Origin: Mycobacterium sp.
GTDB lineage: Bacteria > Actinomycetota > Actinomycetes > Mycobacteriales > Mycobacteriaceae
Assembly: GCF_004298145.1 (NCBI RefSeq)
Contig: NZ_SCRH01000056.1
Location: 62,001 to 126,000, forward strand
DNA length: 64,000 nucleotides
Direction: 5' to 3'
The notes under the pieces are model-generated. The model had not been told where the DNA came from, did not search any database, and saw nothing but the letters and a program-made list of their open reading frames with translations. Below, in pieces: positions 34,740-42,046 of the stretch (the first letter of the stretch is position 1; each line of letters starts with the position of its first letter). Both the position numbers and the translations under genes were made by a program.

Positions 34740-35147
34740 AACCCGCCTTAGATCCGGCTCGCTTCGGCGGAGAGACGATGCGGAGCGTCGGACGGGTAGC
34801 GGGGTAGGCGAGTTCGGCATCGCGCTACGCGCTAGATGAGACCCACTGTATTTCCGAAAAAACAACTCAGAGATCCCTTAGACGTTGGTGCTTGCCTCGT
34901 GTGTGAAACCCGTTCCCTTGTAGCCGGTCTCGCCCGACTTACGCCGCCGCTTCGGCGGCGGTTCGGGTAAGATTTCCGTAACCGTCCTCGCGAGAGGGCG
35001 GGAAAACAACTGAATCAACAGAAACGACCGGCGGGAGTTTGGAGCCGTTGGCCGGCGGGATTGCGCTGAACACCCATGACACCTGGCGTGCGTCGAAGGA
35101 GAACCTTCGGCGTAGGCCAGGTGTTTTATGTTTTGAGGAGCAATAAC
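34740..35147. other. 408-bp intergenic region within the element
   Basis: It holds a GC hairpin with a UUCG tetraloop at 34943-34962 and otherwise no supported gene. A minus-strand open frame here is antisense to the next HTH gene and has no binding site. The right part should hold the promoter of the replication operon. Confidence 0.5.
34943..34962 (+). terminator. GC-rich hairpin with UUCG tetraloop
   Basis: CCGCCGC and GCGGCGG (34944-34950 and 34955-34961) pair perfectly around TTCG, with a further G-T pair outside. It stands 200 bases downstream of the Cys-rich protein gene, so termination of that unit is plausible; no U-tract follows. Confidence 0.4.
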
Positions 35148-35384
35148 GTGGACCCGAATCCTGATGATGTCGTGAACCTCAACCAGGAGGCGGCATTTCA
35201 GAAGCTGCGCGAGTGGGGATATCCAGTTACTCGCCGCATGATCAAGTACGCGATTCTTCGTCGAGAGCTCAAACCCATTCGGCTGGGGAATGGGAACTAC
35301 TTCAGCGTCAACGATCTCCACAAGTGGATCGAGTTCCGCCGGCAAGCAGGCGTCTATCGGCTGTCTGAGGGCGCGCCGCGATGA
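35148..35384 (+). CDS. Small HTH protein, excisionase-like (copy 2)
   Basis: The 78-residue protein starts at a GTG after GAGGAG. The segment PVTRRMIKYAILRRELKPIR, then GNYFSVNDLHKWIEF, has the same layout as copy 1: recognition helix after a conserved VT-R, a short wing, and a closing helix with Trp. It lies just before the RepA-like ATPase gene. It could be an excisionase or a replication initiation accessory or repressor. Confidence 0.62.
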   Translation: MDPNPDDVVNLNQEAAFQKLREWGYPVTRRMIKYAILRRELKPIRLGNGNYFSVNDLHKWIEFRRQAGVYRLSEGAPR

Positions 35385-35491
35385 GCGCGAGAACGCTTGC
35401 CGCCCGGCCTGTCGCTTAAAGACCAACCGGGCACAAGTTTCACCACTAGCGTAGTGGGAGGCGCGCCCTATGCCGAGAGAACGTAAACCCT

Positions 35492-36820
35492 ATGATAGAC
35501 GAAGATAGCGCCGGGCCAAAGCCGTTGCAAAAGAACCGTATTGGCGAACCAATCACGAACGGGCAAAAGGCTGATGCTGCTCGTATATGGGCGCAGATTA
35601 TGCCTGGCGCCGTCAGCCCAGAACAGCCGTCCCGCAATAAGCGCAAGCCGATAACCGAAACCGAAAAACGTGAGCGCCAAATTGCGGACCATGTTCGTTG
35701 GCTTGAGGTGCGCGCTGAAGCAAAACGTCGCTTTGCGGCGCAGTTGTGGTTGCCCCCGCCATACCCAAAATCGTTGTACGACCAGTTGGCTGAGGGCGCC
35801 CCTGAGGCCGACTACATCATGGACGACTTATGGTCCGGCGTGCTCCAGGTCAACGCTCACAAGAAGTCGGGCAAGACGACTCTCATGATCAACGCAGCCC
35901 GATCGCTGGTGACGGGTGAACCGTTCCTTGGCCGATTCGGGGTCAACGTGGAGTCTGACTGCCGCGTCGCATATCTGAACATGGAGCTTCCGCGTGGGCA
36001 GTTCAACAACTGGCTGCTCGAAATGGACCTTCCCGACGCCGCGCAAAAGCGGATCATTCCGTACCACGGGCGGGAGAGCGGTCGACTCGACTTTGGGAAT
36101 GACCAGGCAGTCGAGTGGCTAGTCCGATGGCTGCGCGACGAGGGCATCAGCATCGCGTTGCTCGATCCGTTGGGTTCGTTCTACGACCAGCCGAGTGGCG
36201 GCGACCCGAACGCTGCCTACTTGCGATGGTGGGCGGTGTTGGAGGACGTGGTACTGCGGGCAGGGCTGCGAGGCGTATGGATTGGCCATCACAGCGGTTT
36301 CTCGGAGGACGCTGCAAATCGGGCGTGTGGGGCGAGCGCGATGATGGGCAAGCCCGATGTGAACATGACCTATCGATATCAGATTGGCGAGGGTTCATAC
36401 ACCGATGCGCCAGTTGACGCCCGGCGATATCTGAGCGCGTTCGGTCGGGATGTCGACGTCAAAGAGTTCGAACTCAGCTACCACAGACCCTCGCGAATCC
36501 TGCATGCCACAGGCCGCGGCACTCGGGCTGACGCCGAAACTGAGCGACAAGCCGAAAATATGCGCACGGTGGTCGCGCAGGCTGCCGCTGCCGGTGAGAA
36601 GCCGAACAAGGGAGCCCTGTACGGGTTGCTCGGGTGGGAAACGAGCGGACGGGCGGCCATGAAGTTCGACAAGTACTACAAGCACGCAATCCACGAGAAG
36701 CGCTACGTGAAGACCGAGCGCGGTATTGGACGTGAGGTTCTGCACGTACCCGGGGATGGGGACGCCGAATGGCGGGTCACGCTGGACCGTAGCTCGGAAG
36801 CGGGCGGGGGAGAGCAATGA
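35492..36820 (+). CDS. RepA/AAA_25-type P-loop ATPase (replication)
   Basis: The 442-residue protein has a RecA-like ATPase core at residues 115-300: Walker A NAHKKSGKTT (121-130), Walker B ISIALLDPLGSF with Asp225, a sensor GVWIGHHSG (261-269), and RACGASAMMGKPDV, the arginine-containing block of RepA/DnaB-like hexameric helicases of plasmids and phages. The C-terminal 120 residues resemble a small DNA-binding domain (GALYGLLGWETSGRAAMKFD). An N-terminal basic helical region precedes the core. An iteron-like array starts at its stop codon, so it is the likely replicative helicase of the element. Confidence 0.8.
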   Translation: MIDEDSAGPKPLQKNRIGEPITNGQKADAARIWAQIMPGAVSPEQPSRNKRKPITETEKRERQIADHVRWLEVRAEAKRRFAAQLWLPPPYPKSLYDQLAEGAPEADYIMDDLWSGVLQVNAHKKSGKTTLMINAARSLVTGEPFLGRFGVNVESDCRVAYLNMELPRGQFNNWLLEMDLPDAAQKRIIPYHGRESGRLDFGNDQAVEWLVRWLRDEGISIALLDPLGSFYDQPSGGDPNAAYLRWWAVLEDVVLRAGLRGVWIGHHSGFSEDAANRACGASAMMGKPDVNMTYRYQIGEGSYTDAPVDARRYLSAFGRDVDVKEFELSYHRPSRILHATGRGTRADAETERQAENMRTVVAQAAAAGEKPNKGALYGLLGWETSGRAAMKFDKYYKHAIHEKRYVKTERGIGREVLHVPGDGDAEWRVTLDRSSEAGGGEQ

Positions 36821-36822
36821 GC

Positions 36823-37034
36823 GGGAAACTTCAAGAGCCTAGGTCGGGGGTATCTTTCCGAAGTTTCCGCCGCGCGAGCGGCGGCGGCGAACGCGACGGT
36901 ACCGCCGGAAACGGCTCGGCGAGAATATCTTTCCGAACTTTCCCGATCGTCGGGAAACTCGCAAGGAAGAAGTTTCCGCCCTTTAGGGAGGAAACTACTT
37001 CTCGGCGGACCCGGGGCGAGGCGAAGTTTCCGAC
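36823..37034. repeat. Iteron-like GAAGTTTCC array, candidate replication origin
   Basis: GAAGTTTCCG occurs at 36860, 36969 and 37023, an inverted copy (GGAAACTTC) at 36824, and variants at 36906 (GGAAACGGC), 36935 (GAACTTTCC), 36953 (GGAAACTCG) and 36990 (GGAAACTAC). An 18-bp direct repeat (TATCTTTCCGAAsTTTCC) is at 36851 and 36926. Spacings of 109 and 54 bp put identical repeats in different codon phases, which argues for DNA-level function rather than protein repeats. An AT-rich tract follows at about 37160-37250. This is the usual look of an iteron origin beside its rep gene. A 109-codon frame starting at 36817 overlaps it and may be fortuitous. Confidence 0.62.
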
Positions 37035-37124
37035 CGGACACCTCGGCCGACGGCGGGTCACCGCGGTCACGCGATTTGCTGAAAGGTGTGCTCTCCACAG
37101 GCTGACCACAGGAGGTCGCTACCT

Positions 37125-37229
37125 ATGGAGGATGGCGAGCGGGTGATTAGGCAGCACTTCGCCCCTAGAACCACCCCGAAAACCATCGAAAACGCAAAAG
37201 CGTTGCATACAAGATACTTTGAAACATAA
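37125..37229 (+). CDS. 34-residue microprotein of the element
   Basis: The open frame MEDGERVIRQHFAPRTTPKT... (34 residues, ending FET) is preceded by AGGAGG at 37110-37115 with nine-base spacing to the ATG, among the best binding sites of the element. It is basic with no known motif. It lies between the iteron-like array and the zinc-knuckle protein gene. Real translation is plausible but unproven; the sequence also forms the AT-rich tract beside the array. Confidence 0.42.
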   Translation: MEDGERVIRQHFAPRTTPKTIENAKALHTRYFET

Positions 37230-37259
37230 TGTAAAACAACAAGATTGGAGTCAGCAGCC

Positions 37260-37748
37260 ATGCCCAGTGAAGAGGTCTACTCGGATGATTGGTGGCTAGA
37301 ACGCAACGATCAAAATCGTTGCGTAGCAACCCGAAAGAACGGCGAGCGCTGCCTCAAGCCAGCGAACCGCGGCATGACCGTATGCCGAACGCATGGCGGC
37401 GCCGCCCCGCAGGTTCGGTGCAAAGCCAAGGAACGGCTTGAGCTCGCCGCCGACCGGATGGCAAAGGAACTCTTGGGTATCGCCACGGATGGGCAATCAG
37501 AAGCGGTGAAGCTCAATGCTATTCGCGACGCCTTGGACCGCGCAGGCCTTGGCGCCAAAACCGAAGTGTCGCTGGAGCTTAAGCCGTGGGAGCAGCTCAT
37601 GGGCGACATTGCAGGCGTCGCAACGATTTCCCGCGCCGAGCACCGCGCACAGCAGGGCCGGCCAATCCTCGACTCCGCCGCCCTAGCCCAGGCGATCGAC
37701 GCCGAGGCAGTCGAGACCGCCGAGGACGACCCCCCCGCGAGGCCCTGA
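37260..37748 (+). CDS. Phage-type CxxHGG zinc-knuckle protein (terminase-small-subunit-like)
   Basis: The 162-residue protein has an N-terminal zinc site: RCVATRKNGERCLKPANRG, then MTVCRTHGGAAPQV, i.e. Cys-x7-Cys ... Cys-x2-His-Gly-Gly. After this comes a long helical region (KERLELAADRMAKELLG). The HGG-A-PQV pattern is common in actinophage proteins found next to terminase or replication genes. DNA packaging or recognition is possible but not shown. The ATG follows GGAG. The frame ends soon after a run of seven C; a frame shift there would add an acidic tail (see 37765). Confidence 0.65.
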   Translation: MPSEEVYSDDWWLERNDQNRCVATRKNGERCLKPANRGMTVCRTHGGAAPQVRCKAKERLELAADRMAKELLGIATDGQSEAVKLNAIRDALDRAGLGAKTEVSLELKPWEQLMGDIAGVATISRAEHRAQQGRPILDSAALAQAIDAEAVETAEDDPPARP

Positions 37749-37764
37749 ACCGCCCGAGAACGAG

Positions 37765-37884
37765 ATGCGGGACGCGGAGACGGACGAGGTACCCGCCGAC
37801 GAGATGCCGCGCGGGACGCGGCTGATGACGTTGGAGGAAGCCGCCGAGGCCGCGAACGCGCACCGAATGAGGCCGCGCCAATAG
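37765..37884 (+). CDS. 39-residue ORF or frameshifted C-terminal tail of the zinc-knuckle protein
   Basis: The frame MRDAETDEVPADEMPRGTRL... ends at TAG 37882. It lacks a good binding site, but its composition (acidic, then helical LEEAAEAANAH) looks like a natural C-terminal tail. The frame is open backward through the poly-C run at 37730-37736, so a one-base slip there would fuse it to the preceding protein. It may be a programmed frameshift, an indel in this strain, or a sequencing error. Confidence 0.35.
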   Translation: MRDAETDEVPADEMPRGTRLMTLEEAAEAANAHRMRPRQ

Positions 37885-38000
37885 GGTGGCTAAGACTAGT
37901 AGAAGGCCAGGCCAGAGCGTTTATAGAGTTTGCTGCTGGCGTAGAATCGGGGCGTAAGGCGGAACCGACCGGTTAAGCCCCAACCCTGAATGGAGACGAC

Positions 38001-38672
38001 ATGGGACCGACCGATAACGGGCTGTTCTTCGGCTACTCGCGTGTGAGCACCGACGAGCAAGCCGACAGCCGCAATGGGCTAGAAGCACAGCGGTCGGCTA
38101 TTGACGCCGAGGCGAAGCGGCGCGGCTGGACGGTGGAGCACCACGCTGATGAAGGCGCCAGCGGCAAATACATCAACGCCAATCTGCAGGAAGCCTTGCA
38201 ACTACTCGCATCTGGCCAGGGCGACGGGCTCGTCGTGGCGAAGCTCGACCGCCTAGCGCGATCAATAGTCCATGCCGCCAACATAATTGACGCAGCACAG
38301 GCGCAGGGCTGGTCGCTGGTCGTGCTCGACATCAACCTGGACCTGTCGACCGCTGCAGGTCGCATGATGGCGCGGACGGTAGTCAACTTCGCGGAGTACG
38401 AGCGTGAGTTGATCAGCGAGCGCACCAAAGCGGGGCTGGCGGCCAAAAAGGCACGCGGCGAGCGCATTGGCCGGCCACGACTCGCGACGGCGGGTGTCGT
38501 GCGGCGGCTCGTGCTCGACCGCAACGCAGGCCTGAGCTTCGGCCGCATCGCCCGCGCCTTGGAGGCCGAGGCGATCCTGAGCCCAGCTGGCCGGCCAACA
38601 TGGCAAGCGTCAACCGTGCGTCGTATCTATCAGAGTGCCACTGCAGCAACCGAATTGGCGGTGGCCGTATGA
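38001..38672 (+). CDS. Small serine recombinase (resolvase/invertase family)
   Basis: The 223-residue protein has the catalytic motif FGYSRVSTDEQ with nucleophile Ser16, the arginine motif KLDRLARS, the E-helix region (MMARTVVNFAEYERELISER) and a C-terminal HTH DNA-binding part (GLSFGRIARALEAEAILSP). All key residues are present. With a tyrosine integrase next door, this enzyme may resolve multimers of a replicating form or invert DNA. The ATG follows GGAG at seven bases. It precedes the integrase gene by 106 bases. Confidence 0.88.
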   Translation: MGPTDNGLFFGYSRVSTDEQADSRNGLEAQRSAIDAEAKRRGWTVEHHADEGASGKYINANLQEALQLLASGQGDGLVVAKLDRLARSIVHAANIIDAAQAQGWSLVVLDINLDLSTAAGRMMARTVVNFAEYERELISERTKAGLAAKKARGERIGRPRLATAGVVRRLVLDRNAGLSFGRIARALEAEAILSPAGRPTWQASTVRRIYQSATAATELAVAV

Positions 38673-38778
38673 GCCAGCCAGGCCAAGAACAGGGGTAGGG
38701 GCAAAAATTTATGGGGTGCCCTCCCCGCGTAAGTTGCACGAATTTTCCATTCAGTAATCAGCAAGGAGCGACGAGCAG

Positions 38779-40207
38779 ATGGCGGGTATTCAGAAGCGCG
38801 TACGCGCCAGCGGTACAACAACTTACGTGGTGCGTTGGTACGCTCCGGATGGCAAGGAGCGGACCAAGGGCGGGTTCCGCACACGCAAGGATGCCAAGGC
38901 GTTCGCCACCAAGGCCGATGCCGAGATGTTGACGGGCATGGACTTTGATCCCGGTAAGGGCAAGATACTGTTCCGCGACGCGGCGGCAATCTGGCTGGAG
39001 TCCCGCAAGGCCGATACCCGCAACAACGCCGAGAACCACCGTTTCGCGCTCGCCCCGGGCGGCAACCCGGCGTGGCGACGGCAAGACGCTCGGGATCGAC
39101 GCGGTGTTCGGCGGTTACCCGCTCAACAAGATCACCCGCGAGTACATCCAGACGTGGATCAACTCGCTGACGGCGGCAGGCAAAAAGCCGTCCACCGTGC
39201 GGCACGCGTTTTGGACTGTCCGCATGGTGTTGGAGCAAACGGTGGTCGATGGTCGGCTGGCCAAGAACCCAGCCGAGCACATCAAGTTGCCCACCGAGAC
39301 AGGCACCAACGGTGGCCAGGTCGGGGTAGTTGTGGACCGGGCCATGTTCCTCACTCCGGCACAGGTTTCCGCGCTCGTGCACGCAACGCCCTGGCCTTAC
39401 AACTTGCTAGTCCACGTCGCGGTGTGGGCGGGGCTGCGCGCGGCGGAGCTTGGCGGGCTTACCAATGCGAATGTCGAACTGCCGGAGCCGTCGTCGAACC
39501 CGAATGTCCCGGCGAAGCCAGGCGTGCTGCGCGTCCGGCAGGCTGCTCGGGCGAAGGGGGCGGCCATCGAGTACGGCCCGCTCAAGACCAAGCAGAGCTA
39601 CCGCCGCGTGCCATTGACCGCCGAGACGACCGCGTTGCTGCGCGACTATCTCGCTCAGCAACCACGCGGTGACGAACCCGACGCCCCGCTTTGGCCCGGT
39701 ATGGTGCTGAAGCGGCCCCGGCCTAACGGAGGGCGGGCGACACCCGCCAACATAGGAGCGGCCACTACGGGTGTGGAAGATGCCCCACCGAGCACCACCG
39801 CGAAGGCCCGCGCGCGCCGGCAGGCCGAAGCCCTCGCCGAGCTCACGGTGGAGGACGCGGAAAAGCGGCTCGTGCTCGACTGGACCCAGCCGCTACGCCA
39901 CGCGACCTTCTACAAAGCGGTGTACCGGCCAGCAGTGTTGCGCGCCAACGGGCTTACGCCGACCGCGAAGCTGTCCCCAGATCAGTCCTTCCACTGTCTG
40001 CGCCACTCGTATGCCAGCTTGTGTCTCGCGGCGGGCATCCGGCCCATCGACATCGCAGAGCTAATGGGGCACCGGGACGTCAAGACGACACTGACCGTCT
40101 ACGCGCACCTGATCAACACCGACGACCACAGCGGCAACATGGCGGCACTCGGTGCACTCGCTGCCCCGGTTGCCGTGCCCAGCAACGTAATACCGCTGCA
40201 CGGGTAG
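38779..40207 (+). pseudogene. Tyrosine-recombinase integrase, frameshifted
   Basis: The first frame starts at ATG 38779 (MAGIQKRVRASGTTTYVVRW, the N-terminal arm-binding domain) and holds to about 39060; from about 39065 the same protein continues one base later (TRRGDGKTLGIDAVFGGYPL) to the stop at 40207. The likely site is CGCCCCGGGC at 39051-39060, where removing one base restores one frame of about 475 residues. The catalytic domain is complete: Arg in WAGLRAAELGG, HCLRHSYAS, GHRDVKTT and Tyr in LTVYAHL. It may be inactivated, read through by frameshifting, or miscalled at a homopolymer. It targets tRNA-Gly(CCC). Confidence 0.82.
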
Positions 40208-40226
40208 AACGGCGGGGACCGTCACA

Positions 40227-40265
40227 CGAAAGAAGACCAGGCCCGGCGGGCCTGGCCTTCTTTCG
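40227..40265. terminator. Bidirectional terminator between integrase and GHKL ATPase genes
   Basis: CGAAAGAAGaCCAGGCCC (40227-40244) pairs with 40248-40265 over 18 positions with one mismatch and a GGC loop. The A/T-rich base of the stem supplies a T-run on both strands (CTTTCG outward), as expected for a terminator shared by the convergent genes ending at 40207 and 40280. Confidence 0.82.
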
Positions 40266-40279
40266 GACGGTGAGCAGCG

Positions 40280-41881
40280 TCAGCCTGCAGCATCAACCTC
40301 GGCGCTGGCAATGCCCTCCGACATCTCCAGGGTCATCTTGCCGATGTGCTTGAGGATGTCGGACTTGATCAACAGCATCTGCTCGGTGCGCCCAGTGGTC
40401 TCGGTGAAGAACTCGGCCACAGCCTCGACAATGTTGTGCTTGACCCAGATCATGAAGCTGTCGGCGATCGCGGTGTACATCGGGTGGTCCTGGTTCGTGG
40501 TGACCACCAACTTCTTCTTCGCGCCGACGCCCTCGACCTCCCACACCTTGTACAGCGATTCGCGGCCCAGGTGAGCGATCTGGTGCTCGATCACGATGTT
40601 CCGCAGCTGGGTCTTCACCCGGTTGTGCCGCTGCTGCCGTACCGACGGGGTTTCTGAGCGGCGGTCACGGGGATCGACGATGATCCCGCCGCCGCCCCCG
40701 CCGCCATTCTCGCCCGCATCTTCGGCGTCGTCATCGTCCGCGTCGTTGGACGGCACATCGAACGGCACCGGACCATCGGCGAACTCGTCGGCGAGATCCG
40801 CGTCGAGCGCCCGGCGGTCGAGATCGGCCTGCAAATCGTCATCCTTCAGCGCCGCCTTAACATCGGAGATGTACTCCTCGACCTCGGCTTCGTCCTTCGG
40901 CGCGAACCTGCCGGGGTTGGCCAGGCGCCGGTTCTCCCGCTTCAGGTCGCTTAGGACTTCTTCCATCTTGTCGTGCAGCTGCTTCATGTCGTCGGTGTCG
41001 TCACGGAAGGCCGTCTTGTTGTTGGTCACCGAGAAGTCGTTGAGGTGCAACTCGCCGACCAACCGACTAGTCGTTGAGCTGGGCTTGAAGCCCAACTTCA
41101 CGTGCTCGACGACCACGCGGTTGTGCCTGATCAAGTCGAAGCCGTACTGACCGCGCCCACTGCCCTTCGTGGCCAGGCTGGCCCAGCCGCGCACGGGCTT
41201 GCCGTTGATCTCGAAGGCGATCTCGGTGTCGTAGTCCTTGATCGTGTCGCGCACGAACGGCACGACCTCGGAGTTGTTCACCAGCATCTCCACCTCGTTG
41301 GCCGAGATGAAGTGCTTGAAGATCTTCCCGAACTTCTCCAGGATCGAGTTCTTCACGCCGGGGTACAGATTGACCTTCAATTCCCCAATGCTGATGCGCG
41401 TTCCGTGGTCGAAGGGCTTCTCGATGGGCTCGATCTCGATCTCCCATTTACCACCCGAGATGAACTTCGACTCGTCGTACCTGAGCCGCCACGCATTATC
41501 GGAATCCCCAGTGGCGGTGACGATCTCGAAAACGGCACCGAGGTTCGAGCATGCTGTCTTCAACCCGAAGCCGAACTCACCGATCGTCGTCGTGCCCTTG
41601 GCGCCCTTGCCGGAGCGGCCCATGACCATCGCGGCGGCCAGGGCCTCGCTCGACATGCCGGTGCCGTCGTCGACGATGGAGATGAACGACTTCTTGTCCT
41701 TCTGTCCGGTCGTCACCTCGATGTGCAGTTTGCTGCCGGGGATGCGGGCGTCCACGGCGTTGTCGGCCAGTTCGGCCAACGCGTCCGGAATCCGGTAGTT
41801 GACCTCGCCCGACTTCTTCAACAGCGACACATCCGGGGTGATGTCCACCACGGTCGCCGCCGCACTGCTCTTTGCAGTCAT
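40280..41881 (-). CDS. GHKL-type ATPase (MORC/Hsp90-like), candidate defence protein
   Basis: The 533-residue protein has a GHKL ATP-binding domain: N-box ELADNAVDA (residues 37-45), G1 DDGTGM (71-76), G2 GEFGFGLK (101-108), preceded by KGTTT. A transducer-like domain follows to about residue 330, then a helical region, an acidic stretch (DADDDDAEDAGE), a seven-Gly linker and a C-terminal domain of about 105 residues. Stand-alone prokaryotic MORC/Hsp90-like GHKL ATPases are known in restriction-modification islands, often beside DNA methyltransferases. The ATG at 41881 follows AGGAAGG. AACCCAAA boxes lie 67 and 97 bases upstream, and the methyltransferase gene is next on the same strand. Confidence 0.8.
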   Translation of the reverse strand: MTAKSSAAATVVDITPDVSLLKKSGEVNYRIPDALAELADNAVDARIPGSKLHIEVTTGQKDKKSFISIVDDGTGMSSEALAAAMVMGRSGKGAKGTTTIGEFGFGLKTACSNLGAVFEIVTATGDSDNAWRLRYDESKFISGGKWEIEIEPIEKPFDHGTRISIGELKVNLYPGVKNSILEKFGKIFKHFISANEVEMLVNNSEVVPFVRDTIKDYDTEIAFEINGKPVRGWASLATKGSGRGQYGFDLIRHNRVVVEHVKLGFKPSSTTSRLVGELHLNDFSVTNNKTAFRDDTDDMKQLHDKMEEVLSDLKRENRRLANPGRFAPKDEAEVEEYISDVKAALKDDDLQADLDRRALDADLADEFADGPVPFDVPSNDADDDDAEDAGENGGGGGGGIIVDPRDRRSETPSVRQQRHNRVKTQLRNIVIEHQIAHLGRESLYKVWEVEGVGAKKKLVVTTNQDHPMYTAIADSFMIWVKHNIVEAVAEFFTETTGRTEQMLLIKSDILKHIGKMTLEMSEGIASAEVDAAG

Positions 41882-41942
41882 CTTCTTTTTCCTTCCTGAT
41901 AGGCCCTGGCGGTCGACGGTCGATCGCTGGGTGTGTGGCCAC

Positions 41943-42046
41943 GATATGACCCAAACCACCTTCTGTCAAGGCGATATAACCCAAACTAATCTTCCTTGGT
42001 TCAAATCAACCCAGTTTTGGTTGGGTTAGGAGCCCTCAACCCAAAC
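41943..42046. promoter_or_regulatory. Cluster of AACCCAAA boxes upstream of the GHKL ATPase gene
   Basis: A direct repeat GATAT(G/A)ACCCAAAC lies at 41943-41956 and 41973-41986, exactly 30 bp apart. An inverted pair AACCCA/TGGGTT is at 42008-42013 and 42022-42027, and AACCCAAAC recurs at 42038-42046. The same motif flanks the methyltransferase gene on its other side. Candidate operators for a shared regulator, or unmethylated/methylated recognition sites of the adjacent methyltransferase. Confidence 0.6.

Noticed and set aside
34878..35426. A 182-codon minus-strand frame in the element
   Set aside because: It is antisense to the HTH gene at 35148, has no binding site, and has the composition of a shadow frame.
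36817..37146. A 109-codon frame overlapping the RepA-like stop codon (ATGA)
   Set aside because: It consists of the iteron-like DNA repeats, whose spacing breaks codon phase, and the predicted protein is Arg/Lys-rich without pattern. The ATGA overlap leaves a small chance that it is real.
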